This document shows positions 16,858 through 25,372 of a stretch of DNA of 64,000 nucleotides, piece by piece; position 1 is the first letter of the stretch, and every line of letters begins with the position of its first letter. The position numbers and the translations under genes were made by a program. This DNA comes from Thermococcus henrietii (GTDB lineage: Archaea > Methanobacteriota_B > Thermococci > Thermococcales > Thermococcaceae): NCBI RefSeq assembly GCF_900198835.1, contig NZ_LT900021.1:744001-808000 (forward strand). Reading direction: 5' to 3'. Under the pieces are notes generated by a model that searched no databases, was not told where the DNA came from, and saw only the letters and a program-made list of their open reading frames with translations.

Positions 16858-17921
16858 ACCGAAATCAGCTCCCGCTCGGCCTTCGTCAGCCTCCTTCCTT
16901 TTCCCTCCACGACCACGTCGTCCTCTATGCGAACCCCTCCAAGCCCCGGGACGTAGATTCCGGGCTCTATCGTAAAGGTCATTCCGTTCTCGAGGGCGAC
17001 CTCTCCGTCGGGCCCGATGTAGGGCTCCTCGTGGACATCCAAGCCCAACCCGTGGCCGGTTCTGTGGGTGAAGTACTTCCCGTAGCCGGCCTCCTCTATG
17101 GTTCTCCTCGCGGTTCCGTCGATTTCCTTCGCCTTCACGCCCTCCCTGACAGCCTGGAATGCCCTCTCCTGCGCCTCCCAAACAACCTCGTAAATCTTTA
17201 CAAGCCTCTCGTCGGGCTCGCCGAGGGCTATCGTTCTCGTTATGTCGGAGCAGTAGCCCTTCCACCTCGCCCCGTAGTCGAGTATCACCACCTCACCCTT
17301 CCTCAGCTTCCTCTCGCCCGGCTCGTGGTGGGGATTGGCGCCGTTCTCACCGGAAGCGACTATCGGCTCGAAGGAAATCCCATCCGAGCGCTCCCTTATC
17401 GCGAGCTCTATCTTTAAAGCCAGTTCTCTCTCGGTCATCCCAACCAAATCCCAGCTCAGAATTTCCTCGAAGACCTCATCAACGACCTTCGCCGCTTTCT
17501 CCATGAGCCTTATCTCCTCTGGGTCCTTCCTCATCCTGAGCTCCCTAATCACAACGCTCAGAGGATAGGGCCTCATCCGGACGGTTCTGTTAATCTCTAT
17601 GAGCCAGTCGGCGCGCATCGTGTTCTCGATGAGGATTTTGCCGTCGCTTATGCCGAGCTCGTGAGCAATCGTCGCGAGCTTCGCGTAGGGGTTCTCGCCA
17701 TCGCGCCAGAAGGTAACGGGCACGTCACTCAGGACGTTCTCGTAGAGGCTCGGAACGAGGAGGTGAAACTCCCCGTCGGCGTTTAAAGCCAGAATCGTCG
17801 GCCTTTCACCGGCCTCGTGGATTCTGATTCCGGTCAGGTAGTAGAAGTTCGAGCCCGGACTGACGAGAGCTCCATCAAATCCCCTCTCCTTCATCAGCTT
17901 TGCGAGCTTTCCGATTCTCAT
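16854..17921 (-). CDS. pepQ: Xaa-Pro dipeptidase (prolidase), M24 family
   Basis: 355-residue two-metal pita-bread peptidase that splits X-Pro dipeptides, probably in peptide recycling. The five metal ligands are in place: Asp in LDYGARWKG, Asp in YCSDITR, His in TGHGLGLDVHE, Glu in TIEPG and Glu in VRIEDDV. The N-terminal creatinase-like domain starts MRIGKLAKLM. Length matches the Pyrococcus enzyme. An aminopeptidase P activity is the main alternative. Confidence 0.9.
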   Translation of the reverse strand: MRIGKLAKLMKERGFDGALVSPGSNFYYLTGIRIHEAGERPTILALNADGEFHLLVPSLYENVLSDVPVTFWRDGENPYAKLATIAHELGISDGKILIENTMRADWLIEINRTVRMRPYPLSVVIRELRMRKDPEEIRLMEKAAKVVDEVFEEILSWDLVGMTERELALKIELAIRERSDGISFEPIVASGENGANPHHEPGERKLRKGEVVILDYGARWKGYCSDITRTIALGEPDERLVKIYEVVWEAQERAFQAVREGVKAKEIDGTARRTIEEAGYGKYFTHRTGHGLGLDVHEEPYIGPDGEVALENGMTFTIEPGIYVPGLGGVRIEDDVVVEGKGRRLTKAERELISV

Positions 17922-17953
17922 ACCACCACCGGGGTTTATTTTTCCTGCCCGCC

Positions 17954-18583
17954 TTAAACCCTTTTCTCAACCCCCACCGCGACGAGAGCCACGAGGAAGC
18001 CCGCTACCGCGTCCCAGACCCAGTGTTCACCGAGGAGAACCGTTGAGGTGGGAACGAGCGCGAGGAAAACTGCGAGCGGGACGGTTTCCCTCCTCTTAAC
18101 TTCCAGAACTGAGAGCAGGCCGATGAAGGCCAGCGTGCAGTGAGGAGAGGGGAGAACGAACTCGGGTCGAGCGGTCCAGTCGTTGGGCGCGTAGCGCTCC
18201 GGGAGAGTGTAAACGACGTGGGGCGCGTGGACGTGGAATACCAGAAAGGATAGGGCCAGAATTCCGAAGCCGAGGGCGAACCTGACGGCGAGTCTCTTCG
18301 CCCGCTCCGGGTCGGCGAATGTGAAGTAGAGGGCCGGGAGCCAGAAGCTACCCGCGAAGCCGGCCTTATAAACCGCCCTCATGAGCGCGTGGAGGTGATG
18401 ATGAGAGACCGTCCAGCTCACGAGGGAGTATTCGAAGTGATAGGACGTCAGTGGCAGGTGGAGGAGGAAACGGGTAACGTCGGCGCTCCAGCGCCCGATG
18501 AATGGATAAATTAAGGCGTAGGCGTCCCAGGAGAGGTAGACCGCGAGGAAGAGGAGGATGAGCCTCAACCGTTTTCCCGTCAT
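17954..18583 (-). CDS. PAP2-superfamily membrane phosphatase
   Basis: 209 residues with about six hydrophobic helices. Late motifs LPSPHCTLAF and GEHWVWDAVAGF correspond to the PSxH and GxHxxxD catalytic blocks of PAP2 lipid phosphatases and inositol-phosphoryl-transferase-like enzymes. It probably acts on a lipid phosphate or diphosphate at the membrane. The ATG at 18583 is chosen because GGAGG precedes it; an upstream start at 18616 would lie over the TATA box. Divergent from eL15. Confidence 0.8.
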   Translation of the reverse strand: MTGKRLRLILLFLAVYLSWDAYALIYPFIGRWSADVTRFLLHLPLTSYHFEYSLVSWTVSHHHLHALMRAVYKAGFAGSFWLPALYFTFADPERAKRLAVRFALGFGILALSFLVFHVHAPHVVYTLPERYAPNDWTARPEFVLPSPHCTLAFIGLLSVLEVKRRETVPLAVFLALVPTSTVLLGEHWVWDAVAGFLVALVAVGVEKRV

Positions 18584-18601
18584 CGACGTTAGTCCTCCGC
18601 A

Positions 18602-18698
18602 ACCCTTAAAAACCAACCCTCGAAACTCGACCGACTAGGCGGGTTCGCCCGCGGGATGTTCCGCTCTGCGGAGAACCACAAACGTGGGAGGGAGAAAG
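18602..18698 (+). promoter_or_regulatory. Divergent promoter and hairpin leader of eL15
   Basis: The sequence CCTTAAAAACC (18604-18614) reads as a TATA box on both strands, so PAP2 and eL15 appear to share overlapping core promoters. Downstream the eL15 leader holds GCGGG-TTCG-CCCGC (18639-18652), a stem capped by a UUCG tetraloop, and TCCGC/GCGGA (18660-18672). GGGAGGGAG follows just before the ATG. Confidence 0.5.
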
Positions 18699-19283
18699 AT
18701 GGGAATGTACAAGTACATAAGGGAAGCCTGGAAGAGCCCCAAGAAGAGCTACGTGGGAGAGCTCCTCAAGAAGAGGATGGTTAAGTGGAGGAGAGAGCCG
18801 GTCGTCGTCCGCGTCGAGAGGCCCACGAGGCTTGACCGCGCTCGCTCGCTCGGCTACCAGGCCAAGCAGGGCTACGTCGTCGTTCGCGTTAGGGTCAGGC
18901 GTGGCGGCAGGAAGAGGCCCAGGTGGAAGGGCGGAAGGAAGCCGAGCAAGATGGGTATGGTCAAGTACTCGCCGAAGAAGAGCCTCCAGTGGATAGCCGA
19001 GGAGAAGGCCGCGAGAAAGTTCCCGAACCTTGAGGTCCTCAACTCCTACTGGGTCGGCGAGGACGGAATGTACAAGTGGTTCGAGGTCATAATGGTTGAC
19101 CCGCACCACCCGGTCATAAAGAGCGACCCGAAGATAGCCTGGATTGCCCTCAAGCCCCACAAGGGTAGGGTCTTCCGTGGTCTCACCAGCGCCGGCAAGA
19201 AGGGCCGTGGCCTGAGGAACAAGGGTAAGGGCGCCGAGAAGGTCAGGCCCAGCGTGAGGGCCAACAAGGGCAAGACCAAGTGA
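18699..19283 (+). CDS. rpl15e: Ribosomal protein eL15
   Basis: 194 residues of the archaeal/eukaryal large-subunit protein L15e, very basic. Start [14 protein letters not shown], the conserved [20 protein letters not shown], and a Lys/Arg-rich C-terminus ending NKGKTK. ATG 18699 follows GGGAGGGAGAAAG. In related archaea it heads the group that continues with the RNA-binding protein at 19991 and Rpp30; here a VapBC pair on the other strand lies between them. Confidence 0.96.
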   Translation: MGMYKYIREAWKSPKKSYVGELLKKRMVKWRREPVVVRVERPTRLDRARSLGYQAKQGYVVVRVRVRRGGRKRPRWKGGRKPSKMGMVKYSPKKSLQWIAEEKAARKFPNLEVLNSYWVGEDGMYKWFEVIMVDPHHPVIKSDPKIAWIALKPHKGRVFRGLTSAGKKGRGLRNKGKGAEKVRPSVRANKGKTK

Positions 19284-19291
19284 TTTCCCCT

Positions 19292-19663
19292 CTATTCTTC
19301 TTCTGGCTTTTCGAGCTTTATCCTCTTGATTCCGAGCTTGTCGAAGGCCTTATCCGAGCTGATTATCACTCCTCCGCACTTCGCCGCATGAACTGCATCG
19401 AAGGGATTAAGATTGTGCTCCTTCATGTAGTACGCCGCCCGGAGGTAGTCCTCGTTTTCCTCCTCGATTATCGCCATCACAGCCGCCAGAAGCCTGAGGG
19501 GGTCGAGATTGAACCTTTTTGAGAGTATCAAAAGCTCGAGGAAGGTTGCCTCCGAGGTCGTTATCTCCCCTTTATATTTTTCGTAAAGCTTTCTGGCGTT
19601 CTCCTTCAGCCAGTCGTTGGGTTTAAGAAGTGCAAGGAAAAAATCCGTGTCCGCGTAGACCAT
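19292..19663 (-). CDS. vapC: VapC toxin (PIN-domain ribonuclease)
   Basis: 123 residues. PIN-domain acidic residues are present: Asp in MVYADTDFF, Glu in TSEATFLELL and the Asp pair in NPFDAVHAA and IISSDKAF. VapC toxins cleave RNA, often tRNA or rRNA, and are held inactive by the partner antitoxin. ATG 19663 begins one base after the antitoxin stop, with GGTGGG as ribosome-binding site; three more codons upstream are open. The gene pair is inserted backwards in a translation/RNA-processing group. Confidence 0.85.
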   Translation of the reverse strand: MVYADTDFFLALLKPNDWLKENARKLYEKYKGEITTSEATFLELLILSKRFNLDPLRLLAAVMAIIEEENEDYLRAAYYMKEHNLNPFDAVHAAKCGGVIISSDKAFDKLGIKRIKLEKPEEE

Positions 19664-19664
19664 T

Positions 19665-19895
19665 TCACCCACCCGCGAGCTTCTCCGCCTCTTTCAGGAT
19701 TTCCCTTCTCAGCTCTTCGAGGGAAACGTCCGGGAGCTTCTTCCCGAGTTCCTCAAGCTCTCCCAGCGGGTCTTCCGGCTTGGGCACTATGAGAATTCCC
19801 TCCTCCACCCTGACAAGGTAAACCTCGCCCGAAATGTCCTTCCTGAGCTCCTTGGGTATGTAGAGCCTCCCCCTTGAGTCCACTCTGGCCAGCAT
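19665..19895 (-). CDS. vapB: VapB antitoxin (AbrB/SpoVT family)
   Basis: 76 residues. N-terminal swapped-hairpin AbrB DNA-binding domain (ARVDSRGRLYIPKELR) followed by an acidic, helical C-terminal arm that would wrap the toxin. Stops one base before vapC. A perfect inverted repeat immediately upstream (19897-19923) is a likely operator for autoregulation, as is usual for this class. Confidence 0.87.
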   Translation of the reverse strand: MLARVDSRGRLYIPKELRKDISGEVYLVRVEEGILIVPKPEDPLGELEELGKKLPDVSLEELRREILKEAEKLAGG

Positions 19896-19896
19896 T

Positions 19897-19923
19897 TTCC
19901 CACCATAGGGGTTTGGGTGGGAA
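19897..19923 (-). promoter_or_regulatory. Candidate VapB operator
   Basis: TTCCCACC (19897-19904) and GGTGGGAA (19916-19923) form a perfect 8-bp inverted repeat with an 11-nt spacer. One arm contains the GGTGGG ribosome-binding site of vapB. A TATA-like CCATAAGTATG lies just upstream on the minus strand. Confidence 0.45.
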
Positions 19924-19990
19924 CATACTTATGGCTTTCCCCCACTCACATTTTTAAATCCCTCCGCCAAAGGAGTTCGGGTGGGAGAAG

Positions 19991-20449
19991 ATGACGCTCA
20001 GGGCGCACCACGTCAGGCTTACAACCTTCATTCACGCGACCGAGGACGAGGACAAGGTCTTAGAGGCGATAGGGACGTTCATTCCCGAGGAGATAGACGA
20101 TGAAGACGTTCACTTTGATGTTGAGGAAACCACGGGCTTCTTCGGCAACCCGATTAAGGTCGTCAACGTCGAGATAAAAAGGAGCAAAGCGGTGAGGGCG
20201 TTCCTCAAGCACTTCAGGGAGCTCCTCGACGAGAACGCGAGGCGCTACATCCTTGAGAACCTCGACGAGAAGGTTGACGACGAGGGAACGCTCTACGTCC
20301 GCTTCAACAAGCAGAAGGCCTACCTCGGTGAGGTAGAGGTTGACGAGGGAGGCGACACGATTCGGGTTAAGATAAAGGTCAAGGCCTTCCCGATGAAGAA
20401 AGAGGCCGTTGTGAAGGCCGTGAGGGAGTGGCTGGAGGAGAAGGAATGA
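19991..20449 (+). CDS. Exosome-associated RNA-binding protein (COG1325 type)
   Basis: 152 residues, acidic, with the conserved start LRAHHVRLTTFIHATEDE and a basic-acidic C-terminal half (KQKAYLGEVEV, KVKAFPMKKE). The family is a predicted exosome-linked RNA-binding protein. It is encoded next to Rpp30, and the two overlap by 4 nt (ATGA), supporting a joint role in RNA processing. TATA-like TTTTTAAATC near 19951 and GGGTGGGAG before ATG 19991. Confidence 0.8.
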   Translation: MTLRAHHVRLTTFIHATEDEDKVLEAIGTFIPEEIDDEDVHFDVEETTGFFGNPIKVVNVEIKRSKAVRAFLKHFRELLDENARRYILENLDEKVDDEGTLYVRFNKQKAYLGEVEVDEGGDTIRVKIKVKAFPMKKEAVVKAVREWLEEKE

Positions 20450-21090
20450 GCGAGAGGGACTACTTCGTCGAGATGGACGTCAGGAGCACGGAGGCCTACG
20501 AGTTAGCTAATGAGTGGTTCGACGAGGTAGTCTTTACCAAAAAGCTCGTCCTCGACAATGAGCCGGACTGGGACTCACTGAAGGAAGAAGTTAGGGAGCT
20601 TCGAAAGACCTACGGAAAGGTTGCACTCCTGCTCGTAACTAAGAAGCCGAGCCTGATAAGGGCCTTCAGGGCCAGGAACCTCAAAGCTTTGCTCTATGTT
20701 CAGGGAGGCGACATGAGGGTCAACAGAATGGCAATCGAGGCAAAGGTTGACGCCCTGATAAGCCCCTGGCTCGGGAGGAAGGACTACGGCTTCGACCACA
20801 CGCTGGCTGGAATGGCAGGCAGGAGGGGCGTAGCAATTGGCTTCTCGCTCTCACCCCTTTTGAGGGCGAATCCCTACGAGAGGGCACTAACACTCCGCTT
20901 CATGGCCAAGGTCTGGGAGCTCGTCAGGAAGTATCGCGTTCCGCGCTTCATCACGAGCTCCGCCGAGAGCAGGTGGGAGGTTCGCGGGCCGAGGGACTTG
21001 ATGAGCCTCGGGATAAACATCGGAATGGAGATTCCAGAGGCGAGGGCGAGCCTGAACTTCCACCCGCGTTCAATTCTCTCGCACCTTTGA
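20446..21090 (+). CDS. rnp3: Ribonuclease P protein component 3 (Rpp30)
   Basis: 214-residue TIM-barrel-like RNase P subunit that works with Pop5 and the RNase P RNA in tRNA 5' maturation. Recognised by FVEMDVRSTEAYELA, the central LLYVQGGDMRVNRMAIE, DALISPW and FDHTLAGMAG, and ITSSAESRWEVRGPRDLM near the end. ATG 20446 overlaps the previous stop. The same window carries HARP (49741), an unrelated protein-only RNase P. Confidence 0.93.
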   Translation: MSERDYFVEMDVRSTEAYELANEWFDEVVFTKKLVLDNEPDWDSLKEEVRELRKTYGKVALLLVTKKPSLIRAFRARNLKALLYVQGGDMRVNRMAIEAKVDALISPWLGRKDYGFDHTLAGMAGRRGVAIGFSLSPLLRANPYERALTLRFMAKVWELVRKYRVPRFITSSAESRWEVRGPRDLMSLGINIGMEIPEARASLNFHPRSILSHL

Positions 21091-21282
21091 CGCATTTTAG
21101 CATTTCTCCCGGAAACTGCACCAATTTTTTAACAGGTTTGTGTTGAAAAACGTCTCATTTTAAAGGCTTTTCAGGCCTTAAATGTAACCACTCAAAGTTG
21201 TATAACTAGAGAGAATATTTAATACCAAAAAATATGTCGAAAATTATATAAACGCCGGCTTCCAGCCACCAACGGTGGTGAC
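21091..21282 (+). promoter_or_regulatory. AT-rich intergenic region and promoter of the methionine operon
   Basis: 192 AT-rich bases without a gene. A strong TATA box TTATATAAA lies at 21244-21252 and GGTGGTGAC just before ATG 21283, so the leader is very short. Further upstream AAGGC/GCCTT (21163-21179) can form a small hairpin and several T-runs occur, suitable for ending the rnp3 transcript. Confidence 0.55.
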
Positions 21283-22389
21283 ATGAGACCCCTCCACGAG
21301 CCGGTGTACATCACTGTCGCCTTCGCGCAGTACGGCGAGGCCGGGAAATCGGACCGGGGATTCGACCTGAAGTATAGCAGGGAGGAGAACCCGACCGTCA
21401 GGGTGCTTGAAAGGAACCTCTCGGCCCTCGAGGGCGGGAGGGAGGCTTTGGCCTTCAACAGCGGCATGGCGGCGATAGGCTGTCTCTACCTCTCACAGCT
21501 CTCCGCCGGGGACGAGGTGGTCCTGCCGATGGAGGCCTACGGAACGACGGTTCAGCTCGCCGAGGAGCTGGAGAAGTTCGGGGTGAGCGTTAAGCTCGCC
21601 TACCCGAGCGCCGAATCCATCGTCGAGGCGATTGGAGGAGGGACTTCCCTCGTGCTCCTTGAAACGGTGACCAACCCGACGCTCAAGGTGATAGACGTCC
21701 CGGAGGTCGTGAAGAGGGCGAGGGAGGTCGGGGCGAGGGTCGTCGTGGACAACACGTTTTCCCCGCTCGTCTTCCGTCCCCTCAAGGCCGGGGCCGATGC
21801 GGTGGTTCACAGCCTCACCAAGTACATCGCCGGCCACAACGACGTTCTCGGCGGGGCCGTAATCCTCGGGGACCTCGACGTTTCAGGGCTCTGGCACTGG
21901 AGGCGGAGGCTCGGCTCGATAATCCAGCCCGTCGAGGCGTGGCTCGTCTGGAGGGGCATGAAGACCCTTGAACTCCGCTTTGAGAGGCAGAGCAGGAGCG
22001 CCCTCGCTATAGCGGAGTTCCTGAGCGAGCATCCGAAGGTTAAGAACGTGCACTACCCGGGGCTGAGGGACGACCCCCACCACGAGACCGCGCGCAGGCT
22101 CTTTGAGAGGGACCTCTACGGCGGCGTCGTCAGCTTCGAGCACGCCGGGGGTAAATCCGGGGCCTTAAGCTTCCTCCGTTCGCTGAGGAGAATCTTCCCG
22201 TCGCCTTCCCTCGGGGGCGTAGAGAGCATAGCCTCCTACCCGGCGAAGAGCGCCGCGAAAGTGATGCCGCCCGAGAGGAGGAGGCTCCTCGGAATCACGG
22301 ACGGCCTGATACGCCTCTCTGTCGGCCTTGAGGACGAGGACGAACTAATCGAGGACCTCGACAGGGCCCTGGGGGGTGGTGGCGATTAG
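21283..22389 (+). CDS. metB: Cystathionine gamma-synthase / gamma-lyase family PLP enzyme
   Basis: 368 residues of the Cys/Met-metabolism PLP family. FNSGMAAIGCL is the phosphate-binding region, VVDNTFSPLVFRPL carries the PLP aspartate, and SLTKYIAGHNDVLGG the Schiff-base lysine. As the first gene of a run with folate and MetE-like enzymes, a methionine-synthesis role (gamma-synthase or homocysteine formation) is likelier than breakdown. The acyl donor of homoserine cannot be told; O-phosphohomoserine is possible because homoserine kinase is in the same run. Confidence 0.85.
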   Translation: MRPLHEPVYITVAFAQYGEAGKSDRGFDLKYSREENPTVRVLERNLSALEGGREALAFNSGMAAIGCLYLSQLSAGDEVVLPMEAYGTTVQLAEELEKFGVSVKLAYPSAESIVEAIGGGTSLVLLETVTNPTLKVIDVPEVVKRAREVGARVVVDNTFSPLVFRPLKAGADAVVHSLTKYIAGHNDVLGGAVILGDLDVSGLWHWRRRLGSIIQPVEAWLVWRGMKTLELRFERQSRSALAIAEFLSEHPKVKNVHYPGLRDDPHHETARRLFERDLYGGVVSFEHAGGKSGALSFLRSLRRIFPSPSLGGVESIASYPAKSAAKVMPPERRRLLGITDGLIRLSVGLEDEDELIEDLDRALGGGGD

Positions 22390-23434
22390 GGTCTACTCCT
22401 GCCCCAAGAGGCTTCTCAACGGGCCCTGCGGCGGGGCTCTTGAGGGTGCCTGCGAGGTGGACGGGAGGCACTGTCCGTGGACCGGCCTGATAGAGCGCGT
22501 TCCACTGGAACCGTGGATGCTCTTTGAGGAGCACCCCCTGCTCGCGGAGCTTGAGGGGCTCGTCGAGTCCGACTCGGTGCCGAGGAGTTCCGCTTTCTGG
22601 AGAAAGCTCACGAGGGGGAAGGCCTTCACCGTCGAGTTCCCTGTGAAGGTAGTCCGCTCCAGCGAGGACCTCCTCCGGGTTCTCCGGACGCTTGAGGCCG
22701 ACCTCGTGACGGTTCCGGACAATCCCCTCGGCTACCCCCACTTTGACCCCGTGGCCTTCGCGACGAGGCTGAAGGACGTTGGCGTGAGGGCCGGCGTCAT
22801 GCCCCACGTGACCGCGAAGGACAGGAACCTCTCGGCACTCGCCTCAGAGCTCAGGACCGCACAGCTCTTCGGCTTCGAGGCCGTGCTTCTGACGACCGGG
22901 GACTGGCCCGGGCTCTCGATGCCGAGCAGGCCGGTCTTCGACCTCGACTCCCCGAACCTACTCAGGCTTGCGAGGCTCGTATTCGCCGGCGTGATGCCGC
23001 CGGGTCAGAGGGTTCAGGTCGAGAGCCGCCCGAGGGTTGCTGGGACTATGAACCCACATTACCGGCCGGGGGTGGAGGCTAGGAGAACAATCAGAAAGAT
23101 TGTGGCCGGAGCGGAGGTCCTCTTCACCCAGGTGGTTGCGAGGCGGGAGAGCGTCCTCTCAATCCGAGAGGTACTGATGGAGGTTGAAGAGAAGACCAGG
23201 GCGGAGGTCCCGGTCGTCGTCTCGCTGCTCTACCCCCTGGGGGACGAGCTCAAGCCCTTCCTCGAGCGGATGGGCATACCAACGGGGGATGAGGGCTTCG
23301 GAGAGCTCCTCGAGGAAGTGAAATCCCTCGACGCGAAGGGCGGCGTTAACCTGATTCTACTCGCTGAAACCCTCGGGGAGTGGCTCTCTCTGTGGGAGGA
23401 GGTGAAAGAACTCGTGAGGGAGGTGTTTGGATGA
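22376..23434 (+). CDS. Methylenetetrahydrofolate reductase-type protein with fused MetV-like zinc domain
   Basis: 352 residues. The first 50 hold the CPKRLLNGPCGG...C..C pattern of the MTHFR C-terminal-like (MetV) domain. From about residue 75 a MetF-type barrel follows (FTVEFPV, LLTTGDWPG, GAEVLFTQVV). The two are separate proteins in many bacteria and are joined here with MetV first. It should supply methyl groups on a pterin for methionine synthesis. Overlaps metB by 14 nt; GTG at 22379 is an equally possible start. Overlaps the next gene by 4 nt. Confidence 0.8.
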   Translation: MVAIRVYSCPKRLLNGPCGGALEGACEVDGRHCPWTGLIERVPLEPWMLFEEHPLLAELEGLVESDSVPRSSAFWRKLTRGKAFTVEFPVKVVRSSEDLLRVLRTLEADLVTVPDNPLGYPHFDPVAFATRLKDVGVRAGVMPHVTAKDRNLSALASELRTAQLFGFEAVLLTTGDWPGLSMPSRPVFDLDSPNLLRLARLVFAGVMPPGQRVQVESRPRVAGTMNPHYRPGVEARRTIRKIVAGAEVLFTQVVARRESVLSIREVLMEVEEKTRAEVPVVVSLLYPLGDELKPFLERMGIPTGDEGFGELLEEVKSLDAKGGVNLILLAETLGEWLSLWEEVKELVREVFG

Positions 23435-24360
23435 TAGTTCCGGCTCTAATAGGCAGCCTTCCAAGGCCTGTTTCGCTGGCCAAGAAGATTGAGCAGTATT
23501 CAATGGGAAGACTGAGCGAGGAAAAGCTCGAAGAGGCCTACCGGGAGCACACGAAGCGGGCGTTCGTGAAGCTGAGAGAGGCGGGTATAAGGGTAATCAC
23601 CGATGGCCTCTACCGCTGGGACGACGTATTCAACCCGCTGATAAGGTTCATAGACGGGGTGGAGGTCAACGGCCTCTTCAAGTTCTACGAGAACAACTTC
23701 TTCTACCGCTCCCCCGTGGTTAAGGGAGAGCTCTCGCTGAGGGAGAACCCAATTCCAGAGTGGCTCAACATCGCGCTCGAGATAAAGGAGGAGGTCTACC
23801 CAGGAGCGACGCTAAAGGCTGTTCTGCCGGGCCCGGTCACGCTGGCATACCACTCCATAAACGAGGCCTACGGGAGCCTCGACGAGCTGGCGGAGGCCTA
23901 CACCGGCGTTCTGGCGGAGCTCATGAAGGACATTCCCGTCGGTCTCGTGGAGCTCCAGGAGCCGGCCTTAGCCGCGGAGCTCTCGAGGGCCACGAGGGAG
24001 ACGAGCGACGCCGTTTCGCCGGAGACCGCGAAGAGGCTCATAGAGGACCTCGCGAGGGTGAAGGAGCTCTGGGTGGTAACGTACTTCGGCACCCCGAAGG
24101 TTCTCCCGGACGGCGTAATCATGAACTTCGACCTCGTCGAGGGCTCGGTTCCGGAGAAATACTCCGGAAGGCCCGGTCTCGGGATAGTGAACGTGAGGGA
24201 GACTAAGATGGAGAGGCGCGACAGGCTCGTGGACAGGCTCAGGCCATTCCTGAGGAGGTACAGGGATCTCTACATCACTCCGAACACGCTCCTCGACTTC
24301 CTCCCGGAGAGCGTCGCGTGGAGGAAACTGAAGCTCCTTGGAAGGCTCGGGGGTGAGTGA
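23431..24360 (+). CDS. MetE-family protein, paralogue 1
   Basis: 309 residues related to the cobalamin-independent methionine synthase barrel (MIVPALIGSLPRP, then DGLYRWDDV, VLPGPVTLAYHS and VELQEPALA). It lacks the clear His-x-Cys zinc site seen in its neighbour. It may therefore be a partner subunit or handle the methyl donor rather than homocysteine. ATG 23431 overlaps the previous stop by 4 nt. Core-MetE proteins come in several folate-independent families; which one this is cannot be settled from the sequence alone. Confidence 0.75.
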   Translation: MIVPALIGSLPRPVSLAKKIEQYSMGRLSEEKLEEAYREHTKRAFVKLREAGIRVITDGLYRWDDVFNPLIRFIDGVEVNGLFKFYENNFFYRSPVVKGELSLRENPIPEWLNIALEIKEEVYPGATLKAVLPGPVTLAYHSINEAYGSLDELAEAYTGVLAELMKDIPVGLVELQEPALAAELSRATRETSDAVSPETAKRLIEDLARVKELWVVTYFGTPKVLPDGVIMNFDLVEGSVPEKYSGRPGLGIVNVRETKMERRDRLVDRLRPFLRRYRDLYITPNTLLDFLPESVAWRKLKLLGRLGGE

Positions 24361-24361
24361 G

Positions 24362-25372
24362 GTGGAGCTTCCAATCCTTCCCACAAGCGTCATAGGGAGC
24401 TATCCAAAACCGAGGTGGCTCCTGCGGGCGTACAACCTCTACTCCCTGGGCAGGCTTCCGGAGGAGGACTTCCAGGAGGCCGTAAGGGACGCGAGCGTGG
24501 CCGTCCTGAGGGAGCACGAGAGGGCTGGTATAGACATCCCCTGGGACGGCGAGATGGGCAGGAGCGAGATGACCGAGCACTTCACAGCGAAGATAAAGGG
24601 CTTCCGCTTCTACGGCCCGGTGAGGGTGTGGGGCAACGCCTACTTCAACAAGGCGGCGGCCGTTTCAAAGCTCGAGTACAGCGAGCCCCTCGTGCTCGAC
24701 GAGTTCCTGTGGGTTAAGGCCAACACGACCCGTGGGGTGGTGAAGGTTCCGGTAACGGGCCCCTACACCATAGCCGAGTGGAGCTTCAACGAGTATTACC
24801 CGAGCAAGGAGGAGCTCGCCTTTGAGCTGGCCAAAATCCTCAACAGGGAGTTCAAGCTCCTCGAGAAAGAAGGAGCGAACTTCATCCAGCTCGACGAGCC
24901 CGCGATGCTCAACCACCCGGACGAGGTTCCCATAGCGGTGGAGACCATCAACAGGGCGGTGAAGGGGGTCCGGGTGAAGTTCGGCCTCCACGTCTGCTAC
25001 TCCAACTACCACCTCCTCGCCGACTACTTCGACGAGCTGAAGGTTTCCCAGTTCGCCCTCGAGTTCGCCAACAGGAACTTCCGCGACATGGACTTCCTCA
25101 AAAAGCTTACCCACGGGGAGCTCGGCTTCGGTGCCGTGGATGTTCACAACCCGCGCGTCGAGAACCCGGAGGAGGTCGCGAGGGCGATAAGGAAGGTGAC
25201 GAACTACGTCGAGCCGGAGAGGCTCTACGTCAACCCGGACTGCGGCCTAAAGCTCCTCGACAGGAGGATAGCCTACGGGAAGCTCGTGAACCTCGTTAAG
25301 GGCGTTGAAATCGTCAGGAAGGAGCTCGCGAGGGAAGGAAAGGAGACCATACCATTCAGGAGGTCTGTCTGA
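24362..25372 (+). CDS. Methionine synthase, MetE C-terminal type (paralogue 2)
   Basis: 336 residues of the zinc-dependent homocysteine methyltransferase barrel. TSVIGSYPKPRWL starts it. DGEMGRSEM and VTGPYTIAEWS follow, with HVCYSNYH carrying the His and Cys zinc ligands and NPDCGLK the second Cys. It transfers a methyl group to homocysteine. GTG 24362 is chosen because GGGTGA lies 5 nt upstream; GTG 24353 would add three residues. Paired with the paralogue before it, so they may form a complex. Confidence 0.87.
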   Translation: MELPILPTSVIGSYPKPRWLLRAYNLYSLGRLPEEDFQEAVRDASVAVLREHERAGIDIPWDGEMGRSEMTEHFTAKIKGFRFYGPVRVWGNAYFNKAAAVSKLEYSEPLVLDEFLWVKANTTRGVVKVPVTGPYTIAEWSFNEYYPSKEELAFELAKILNREFKLLEKEGANFIQLDEPAMLNHPDEVPIAVETINRAVKGVRVKFGLHVCYSNYHLLADYFDELKVSQFALEFANRNFRDMDFLKKLTHGELGFGAVDVHNPRVENPEEVARAIRKVTNYVEPERLYVNPDCGLKLLDRRIAYGKLVNLVKGVEIVRKELAREGKETIPFRRSV

